Shown here: one piece after another, positions 44,274-48,605 of the stretch | Position numbering within the stretch: position 1 is the first letter of the stretch | Layout of the letters: each line of letters opens with the position of its first letter | Source of the DNA: an uncultured Chthonomonas sp. | GTDB lineage: Bacteria > Armatimonadota > Chthonomonadetes > Chthonomonadales > CAJBBX01 | Assembly: GCA_903951425.1 (NCBI GenBank) | Contig: CAJBBX010000101.1 | Coordinates: 1 to 48,605 of the forward strand | Reading direction: 5' to 3' | Length of the DNA: 48,605 bases | Translations under genes and position numbers: made by a program | Notes under the pieces: model-generated | The model's input: the letters and a program-made list of their open reading frames with translations, nothing else | What the model was told of the DNA's origin: nothing | Databases searched by the model: none

Positions 44274-45263
44274 GTGGCAGGTTCGCATCCGGCAGTACCG
44301 GGCAGTCTGAGCGGCGTGATTGCTCCACTCTTTACGGCTGTCCACGAGGACGGCTCACTTGACCTCGGCGGTAGCGCCGAGTTGGTGCGCTGGCTGGCCG
44401 ATACGCGCTCTGTGGACGGTGTCTTCGCACGTAGCGGCATGGGCAAGATGTTTACGTTCACGGTCGACGAGGCGCGCCGGCTCATAGCCTCGGTCGTTTC
44501 CGACGCAGCCGGGCGGATGCACGTCCTCGCCGGTTGCGCCGGCGAGTGGCTGGAGCAGCCGACCGGCCGGTCCGCGGACCCGGCTCGATACACGCGGCAG
44601 GCCATCGACCTGACGAAGTTCGCCGCTGATGCCGGGGCCGATGTCGCAGTACACATCATTCCGTACGCCATTGCAGCGGACGAGGGCGAGACCGAACTGG
44701 ACGTGGTCCTGCGCTACTACGAGGCGGTCCACGAAGCCACGTCTGTGCCCCTGGCGCTCTACCAGCCCGGCGGCGTGCCGAAGCCCTACCAGCTCACGCC
44801 CGGCCTCATGGCGCGGCTGCTGGAGATGCCGCGCATCATGGGCCTCAAGCTATCGACAACGGACGCCCGGGTCTTCGGCCCTATCGCCGAGGTCTGCTCG
44901 ATGCGTCCTTTTGGGCTCATTTGCGGCCACGAGGGCTACTACTCCAAGGGCCTCCAGCAGGGCTCCACGGGCGTTATCGGCGGCGGCTGCATGCTTTATC
45001 CCGACCTCTTGCAGGCGGTTCGCAAGGCGCACGCCGCCGGCGACCTCGATGCGTCGGCCCGGGCGCAGGAGCTGGTGGACGAAGCTCTGCATGCGGTGGA
45101 CGGCTGCGACTTCGTGGTCGCGACCAAGCAGGTCGCCGCATCGGTGGGCTATGGGGTCCAGCCCTTCGACCGGTCGGGTGCGGCCCCTTGCGATGCGGGT
45201 ATCATCCATGGCATCAAAACTACACTTGAGCGGCTGCGCCGGAAGTGCGCGCAGGCCGGTTGA
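44274..45263 (+). CDS. DHDPS/NAL-family aldolase or synthase
   Basis: A 329-residue TIM-barrel class I lyase. The Schiff-base lysine K192 lies in MGLKLSTTD, and the tyrosine of the catalytic triad in LALYQPGGVP. VIAPLFTAVHEDGSLD is the family opening, and GRMHVLAGCAG stands where DHDPS has its GxxG(S/T) turn. The chosen GTG (44274) has AAGGGAG 7 nt upstream; an in-frame ATG at 44211 would add 21 residues and lacks a ribosome-binding site. It is next to fabI, not in a lysine operon, so it may be a 2-keto-3-deoxy-sugar or sialic acid aldolase rather than DapA. Confidence 0.85.
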   Translation: MAGSHPAVPGSLSGVIAPLFTAVHEDGSLDLGGSAELVRWLADTRSVDGVFARSGMGKMFTFTVDEARRLIASVVSDAAGRMHVLAGCAGEWLEQPTGRSADPARYTRQAIDLTKFAADAGADVAVHIIPYAIAADEGETELDVVLRYYEAVHEATSVPLALYQPGGVPKPYQLTPGLMARLLEMPRIMGLKLSTTDARVFGPIAEVCSMRPFGLICGHEGYYSKGLQQGSTGVIGGGCMLYPDLLQAVRKAHAAGDLDASARAQELVDEALHAVDGCDFVVATKQVAASVGYGVQPFDRSGAAPCDAGIIHGIKTTLERLRRKCAQAG

Positions 45264-45299
45264 TTCCGCGGGCGTCGCGGAATACGGGAGGATAGAACC

Positions 45300-46082
45300 G
45301 TGGGGTTCATGGACGGCAAGCGCGTACTTGTGGCCGGAGCCAGGAATCGATGGAGCATCGGCTGGCACTGCGCTGCTTCGCTCATGCGCGAAGGCGCCCA
45401 CGTGGCATTCTCGGTCCTCAGCGAGAGGGAGTACGAGGACGTCGCGAAGCTGGTCTCGACCAGCGAGCAGACCGATGCGCCGATCCTGCGCTGCGATGCC
45501 ACGAAGCCCGAAGAGGTCGAGGCGCTCTACTCCGAGCTTGGCAATCGGTTCGACGGCAAGCTCGACGGCCTGGTCCACAGCATCGCCTATGCACCGCGTG
45601 AGGCCCTGAGCGGCAAGTACGTCGACACGACCGGCTCCGACTTCTCGTTGGCCATGTCCACCAGCGTCTATACGCTGATCTCCCTGACCCACGGTGCCAA
45701 GCCCCTCATGGAGGCAGCCGGCGGCGGCGCGGTGGTGACCCTCACCTATTTGGGCGGGGTCCGGGTGATCCCAAAGTACAACGTGATGGGCGTCTGCAAG
45801 GCCGCTCTCGAGTCCAGCGCACGCTACCTGGCGTACGATCTGGGCCCGGATCGTATTCGCGTCAACGCCGTTTCAGCCGGTCCCATCAAGACCATGGCCG
45901 CCCAGGGCATCCAGGGATTCGGCTCCATGCTCGACGCCGTTGCCGACCGCGCCCCGCTCCTCCGCCGGATCGGAGCCGATGAGGTGGGTGACACAGCTGC
46001 GTTCTTGCTCAGCGACCTCTCTCGCGGCATCACCGGCGAGACCGTCTATGTGGACGCCGGCTACCACATCATGGGGCTCTAG
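45300..46082 (+). CDS. fabI: Enoyl-[acyl-carrier-protein] reductase (NADH), FabI
   Basis: Final reductase of each fatty-acid elongation round; cytoplasmic, triclosan-sensitive family. It is an SDR fold of 260 residues. The catalytic Y150/Y160 and K167 are visible in TYLGGVRVIPKYNVMGVCKAAL (Y-x6-K), and the cofactor-binding N-terminus reads LVAGARNRWSIGW, with R-N-R replacing the usual ANKRS. VNAVSAGPIKTMAAQGI is conserved. The GTG start at 45300 follows GGGAGGA. It may be co-transcribed with the HD-domain gene, which starts 3 nt after its stop. Confidence 0.95.
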   Translation: MGFMDGKRVLVAGARNRWSIGWHCAASLMREGAHVAFSVLSEREYEDVAKLVSTSEQTDAPILRCDATKPEEVEALYSELGNRFDGKLDGLVHSIAYAPREALSGKYVDTTGSDFSLAMSTSVYTLISLTHGAKPLMEAAGGGAVVTLTYLGGVRVIPKYNVMGVCKAALESSARYLAYDLGPDRIRVNAVSAGPIKTMAAQGIQGFGSMLDAVADRAPLLRRIGADEVGDTAAFLLSDLSRGITGETVYVDAGYHIMGL

Positions 46083-46085
46083 GCG

Positions 46086-46652
46086 ATGCCTGGCGCCACG
46101 CCCGCCCGCTCCGATGCCTGGGATCTGCTCTGCAGGTACACCCTGGGCGATGGACTGAGGAAGCACGCCCTGGCGGTGGAATCCGCCATGCGCGCCTGTG
46201 CCGAGCGGGCGGGTGGGGACGCCGAAGCCTGGGGCGTCTGCGGGCTGATCCACGACTTCGACTACGAGCGCTGGCCGGATGCCTCCGGCCACCCCGTAGA
46301 GGGTTCGCGCATCCTGGCTGAGTTGGCTTGGCCCGAGGAGATTATTACCGCTGTCCTGGGCCATGCCGACTACTCCGGTGTGGCTCGGGAGACGCCGATG
46401 GCGCGGTCGCTCTACGCCGTGGATGAGCTATGCGGTCTGCTCATGGCGGTGGCCTACGTCAAGCCCGGCCGGTCGCTGGCCGAGGTCGAAGTTCGGTCCG
46501 TGCGGAAGAAGATGAGAGACAAGGCGTTCGCCCGGTCCGTCTCGCGGGATGACATCGTACGCGGCGCCGAGGAACTGGGGCTCGATCTGGACGAGCACAT
46601 CGGATTCTGCTTGGCCGCGCTGCAGCGGTCTTCCGAGGCGTTGGGCCTCTAG
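46086..46652 (+). CDS. HD-domain hydrolase
   Basis: A 188-residue metal-dependent phosphohydrolase-type protein. The HD site is built from LRKHALAVE (first histidine), GLIHDFDYERW (HD pair) and VLGHADYSG. Similar stand-alone HD proteins (COG2316 type) have no known substrate. It starts 3 nt after fabI and is followed after 10 nt by a small membrane protein, so it is probably in the same transcript. Confidence 0.8.
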   Translation: MPGATPARSDAWDLLCRYTLGDGLRKHALAVESAMRACAERAGGDAEAWGVCGLIHDFDYERWPDASGHPVEGSRILAELAWPEEIITAVLGHADYSGVARETPMARSLYAVDELCGLLMAVAYVKPGRSLAEVEVRSVRKKMRDKAFARSVSRDDIVRGAEELGLDLDEHIGFCLAALQRSSEALGL

Positions 46653-46662
46653 GCGGGCCGCC

Positions 46663-46887
46663 ATGCATCCCCTGCACTGGGTTGCAGTCGTCGCGGGCGT
46701 CCTCGTCTGCGGTTGGCTCGTGCGTATGGTGGTCTCGTCGACGCGGCGCTTGAACCAGCGGATCGCTGAACTCAAGGAGGAGGAAGCCAACCGGACGGGG
46801 CCGCCTGAGGACCCCTACATGGCCTTCGCGCGCCTCTATGCCGAGGACGCGGCTCAGAAGAAGCGGCCGCCTCGCCAAAGCAAATAG
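46663..46887 (+). CDS. Small single-pass membrane protein
   Basis: A 74-residue protein with an N-terminal membrane segment (LHWVAVVAGVLVCGWLVRMVV), a charged stretch (RIAELKEEEANR) and a C-terminal part rich in charged residues (MAFARLYAEDAAQKKRPP). The ATG is at 46663; no strong ribosome-binding site. It closes the fabI-HD run. The family is not recognised. Confidence 0.6.
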   Translation: MHPLHWVAVVAGVLVCGWLVRMVVSSTRRLNQRIAELKEEEANRTGPPEDPYMAFARLYAEDAAQKKRPPRQSK

Positions 46888-46923
46888 CGGGCACGCCGCC
46901 AGGATCCCCGGCAAGGTGCCCGC
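46887..46923. terminator. Hairpin between convergent small membrane protein and zinc-ribbon genes
   Basis: GCGGGCAC (46887-46894) pairs with GTGCCCGC (46916-46923), and the interior GCCG/CGGC can extend the structure. It begins at the last base of the upstream stop codon and lies 28 nt from the zinc-ribbon gene's stop. Confidence 0.6.
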
Positions 46924-46950
46924 AGTCGCTAGCCAGTCCGCTCTGCCCGG

Positions 46951-47235
46951 CTACTCGCCGTAGACCGGGTCGTCCGGTAGTTCCTCGTCAGCCTCAGCTT
47001 CCTCGTCGTCAACGCCGTCAAGGACGATCGGTGCGACCACCTCGTCCTCTTCGTCCTGATGGTGGCGCACTGGGCCAGGATCAGGGGTCGGGATGCGCGG
47101 GTTCTTCTGCCGGCACTCCTCGCACTGGAATTTCACTGTCTTGGCGGACACAAGCCAGACCGGGATTCTTGGAATGGCCTTGCCGCACTCACAGCAGTGA
47201 ACCTCGGCGGGCGCGATATCGTCCAGGGTAGTCAT
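46951..47235 (-). CDS. Small zinc-ribbon protein with acidic tail
   Basis: A 94-residue protein. The N-terminal part carries two CxxC pairs (HCCECGK and FQCEECRQK) spaced like a zinc ribbon, with IPVWLVSAKTVKF between them. The C-terminal 40 residues are strongly acidic (EEDEVVAPIV, DEEAEADEELPDD). This suggests a nucleic-acid- or protein-binding accessory factor, such as a transcription or translation cofactor; no family is certain. It lies downstream of the two-pass protein gene, on the same strand. Confidence 0.65.
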   Translation of the reverse strand: MTTLDDIAPAEVHCCECGKAIPRIPVWLVSAKTVKFQCEECRQKNPRIPTPDPGPVRHHQDEEDEVVAPIVLDGVDDEEAEADEELPDDPVYGE

Positions 47236-47262
47236 TCGCCGTTAACTCCTACGAAATCTCGT

Positions 47263-47577
47263 TCAGACGTCCGACGTCTTGGGTGCCTCGGCGGCTGTCG
47301 CCGCAGGCTGGCGCGAACGCGCCTCGTTGGCGATCTGGATGGACAGGATGCCGTTGACCAGCATGATGGCCGCTGCCAACAGGTACTCGGCCCATGCGCG
47401 GCCGTTCACAGGCGATCCGGGCTCAGCCAACACCTGGTTGCCCATGATGACCCCGGCAACGGCCACGACCAGGAGTGCAGCTGCGGAGAGTATGAAGCCG
47501 TTGAGGTAGTGGAGCTTCACAGTGCGAAACCGATCCTCTCCCGGCGCGAGCGACCTCAGCTGTCGATCATGCGCCAT
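47263..47577 (-). CDS. Small two-pass membrane protein
   Basis: A 104-residue protein with two membrane segments (GFILSAAALLVVAVAGVIMG and WAEYLLAAAIMLVNGILSI) and a short alanine-rich tail. It follows the tRNA-Thr gene and a perfect hairpin on the same strand and precedes the zinc-ribbon gene by 27 nt. The family is not recognised. Confidence 0.6.
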   Translation of the reverse strand: MAHDRQLRSLAPGEDRFRTVKLHYLNGFILSAAALLVVAVAGVIMGNQVLAEPGSPVNGRAWAEYLLAAAIMLVNGILSIQIANEARSRQPAATAAEAPKTSDV

Positions 47578-47592
47578 GCGCCGAACAGACTA

Positions 47593-47622
47593 GCGCCCCC
47601 GATCCAACGGCATCGGGGGCGC
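47593..47622 (-). terminator. Hairpin after tRNA-Thr
   Basis: A perfect 11-bp stem (47593-47603 with 47612-47622) with an 8-nt loop directly follows the tRNA-Thr gene on the minus strand. A likely terminator for the tRNA-Phe/tRNA-Thr transcript, though without a T tract. Confidence 0.65.
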
Positions 47623-47625
47623 AAA

Positions 47626-47700
47626 TGGAGCCGACGAGCGGATTCGAACCGCTGACCTGCTCATTACGAGTGAGCTGCTCTACCACTGAGCCACGTCGGC
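47626..47700 (-). tRNA. tRNA-Thr (anticodon CGT)
   Basis: A 75-nt minus-strand cloverleaf including an encoded CCA. The acceptor is GCCGACG/CGTCGGC, the D stem GCTC/GAGC, and the anticodon stem GCTCA/TGAGC encloses CTCGTAA, so the anticodon is CGT. It reads ACG codons. It lies 15 nt downstream of tRNA-Phe on the same strand. Confidence 0.95.
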
Positions 47701-47715
47701 ACAGCCCAACCGAGG

Positions 47716-47788
47716 TGCCGCGAACCGGACTTGAACCAGTGACACGTGGATTTTCAGTCCACTGCTCTACCAACTGAGCTACCGCGGC
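47716..47788 (-). tRNA. tRNA-Phe (anticodon GAA)
   Basis: A 73-nt minus-strand cloverleaf. The anticodon stem GTGGA/TCCAC encloses CTGAAAA, giving anticodon GAA. The acceptor is GCCGCGG/TCGCGGC with one G-U pair, the D stem GCTC/GAGC and the T arm CTGG-TTCAAGT-CCGG type. The 3' CCA is not encoded. It is first in the tRNA transcript, 12 nt from a perfect -10 hexamer. Confidence 0.96.
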
Positions 47789-47800
47789 ACAGCGAGGAGG

Positions 47801-47830
47801 ATTATAGACGAGCCCGCAGGGCCATGTCAA
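47801..47830 (-). promoter_or_regulatory. Perfect consensus sigma-70 promoter for tRNA-Phe/tRNA-Thr
   Basis: On the minus strand TTGACA (47825-47830), an 18-nt spacer and TATAAT (47801-47806) lie 12 nt upstream of tRNA-Phe. Both hexamers match the consensus exactly. Confidence 0.85.
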
Positions 47831-47832
47831 GG

Positions 47833-47862
47833 CCGGGAGGGGCTTTCGCGGCCCCCTCCCGG
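47833..47862 (-). terminator. Hairpin after the PEP carboxykinase gene
   Basis: CCGGGAGGGG (47833-47842) pairs exactly with CCCCTCCCGG (47853-47862) around a 10-nt loop. It lies 9 nt after the pckA stop and 2 nt before the -35 hexamer of the tRNA promoter, separating two same-strand units. No T run is present. Confidence 0.65.
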
Positions 47863-47871
47863 CGGATACGG

Positions 47872-48605
47872 CTAGACGTCGAGCCGTGGCCCCGCGGCGA
47901 TGGTCTCCGGCATGGCGGAGTCGGCGAACTTCACAAAGTTCGCAGCGAAAAGCTGTGCGAGATGCCTGGCCTGTTGATCGTAGGCCGCCGGGTCGGCCCA
48001 CGTGTTGCGCGGCCACAGGACCTCGGAGGGAACGCCGGGGCACTCCTGCGGCACCATGACGCCGAACACCGGATCCTCGCGGCAGGGGGCCTCCTGCAGG
48101 GCGCCGGAGAGGGCGGCCGCGATCAGGGCGCGCGTATGCTTGATGCTCATCCGCTTGCCCACGCCGTGCGGGCCGCCGGACCAACCGGTGTTGACCAACC
48201 AGGTCTGGGCTCCGTGCTTGGCCAACTTCTCGCCCAGCATCTTGGAGTAGATCGTCGGGTGCCGCGGCAGGAACGGCGCGCCGAAGCAGGTGCTGAATGT
48301 GGCAGAAGGCTCCTTCACGCCCGCCTCGGTACCTGCCACCTTGGCGGTGTAGCCCGAGATGAAGTGGTACCGCGCCTGGTCGGGAGTGAGCTTCGAGATT
48401 GGAGGCAACACGCCGAACGCGTCGCAGGTGAGGAAGAAGACATGGTTCGGGTGCGACCCCACGCTCGGGATCACCGCCCCGGGGATGAAGGTCAGCGGGT
48501 AGGCGGCCCGGGTGTTCTCAGTAAGGCTGTCGTCGTCGAAGTCAAGCAGCCGGGTATCGAGGTCCAGCGCTACGTTCTCGAGTACCGTGCCGAACTTGAT
48601 GGCCG
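47872..48605 (-). CDS. pckA: Phosphoenolpyruvate carboxykinase (ATP), C-terminal part
   Basis: C-terminal 244 codons of the gluconeogenic enzyme converting oxaloacetate and ATP to PEP, CO2 and ADP; the N-terminus is cut off by the window edge. The visible part starts inside the core at [14 protein letters not shown], then [15 protein letters not shown] (the adenine-region R and Y), [18 protein letters not shown], and the [16 protein letters not shown] and [14 protein letters not shown] motifs. All are specific to the ATP-dependent type, not the GTP type. The kinase-1a (phosphate-binding) loop lies outside the window. The gene ends 9 nt before a hairpin. Confidence 0.95.
   Translation of the reverse strand, partial: AIKFGTVLENVALDLDTRLLDFDDDSLTENTRAAYPLTFIPGAVIPSVGSHPNHVFFLTCDAFGVLPPISKLTPDQARYHFISGYTAKVAGTEAGVKEPSATFSTCFGAPFLPRHPTIYSKMLGEKLAKHGAQTWLVNTGWSGGPHGVGKRMSIKHTRALIAAALSGALQEAPCREDPVFGVMVPQECPGVPSEVLWPRNTWADPAAYDQQARHLAQLFAANFVKFADSAMPETIAAGPRLDV

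Overview
The window is about 48.6 kb of high-GC, densely packed bacterial chromosome. I infer a member of the Armatimonadota or a close relative. The reasons are: a prepilin-like protein with the H-x9-DG C-terminal signature common in Armatimonadota and Planctomycetes; a Tat-exported Gfo/Idh/MocA oxidoreductase plus a cytosolic one paired with a xylose-isomerase-like protein; large putative glycoside-hydrolase proteins; DUF948/YtxH envelope proteins; and a large-type SRP RNA directly upstream of dnaX. No marker gene proves the phylum. I see no insertion sequence, prophage, CRISPR array or plasmid function.

Layout. 1-4 kb (minus): an oxalate/formate-type MFS transporter (cut by the window edge) with a consensus promoter and a structured leader of about 180 nt, then a PLP serine/threonine dehydratase-like gene coupled to a Tat-exported glycosidase-like protein. 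4-5 kb (plus): an isolated nuoB-nuoI pair. 5-12 kb (minus): queA, a Pro/Ala-rich protein, a GT4 glycosyltransferase, a DedA protein and aconitase. 12-16.4 kb: tRNA-Arg(TCG), a corrinoid-activating ASKHA ferredoxin protein next to a URO-D-like methyltransferase, and a divergent Tat-exported oxidoreductase. 16.4-20.6 kb: an HNH nuclease, then an ABC ATPase, permease and anchored TPR-like protein behind a good sigma-70 promoter. 20.7-23.3 kb: SRP RNA, dnaX, ebfC and a CAT-anticodon tRNA. 23.4-28.2 kb: a cell-wall run of FemX-like transferase, alanine racemase, VanW-family protein and a secreted carboxypeptidase-regulatory-like protein. 28.3-33 kb: a 1160-residue GH42-like protein with charged, proline-rich tails, overlapping mtaB. 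33-38.8 kb: PfkB kinase, mnmA, DUF948, YtxH and AI-2E-type membrane proteins, then two response regulators (one fused to an HPt domain). 38.8-41.8 kb (minus): sugar isomerase, oxidoreductase and a YdcF-like protein. 42-43.5 kb: the prepilin and a zinc-finger membrane protein. 43.5-48.6 kb: DUF1361, a DHDPS-family aldolase, fabI, an HD hydrolase, three small proteins, tRNA-Thr and tRNA-Phe behind a perfect consensus promoter, and the end of ATP-dependent PEP carboxykinase.

How the genes fit together. Most of the window is housekeeping: translation and tRNA modification (queA, mtaB, mnmA, tRNAs, SRP RNA), replication (dnaX), envelope (FemX, Alr, VanW, FabI, AI-2E) and central carbon metabolism (acnA, pckA, nuoBI). 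The accessory layer is carbohydrate-oriented. Short intergenic spaces, stop/start overlaps and perfect hairpins between convergent genes are the main regulatory signals. The least explained items are the chimeric GH42-like protein, the zinc-finger/glycine-rich membrane protein beside the prepilin, the corrinoid methyltransferase pair without a visible corrinoid protein, and the structured leader of the MFS gene.
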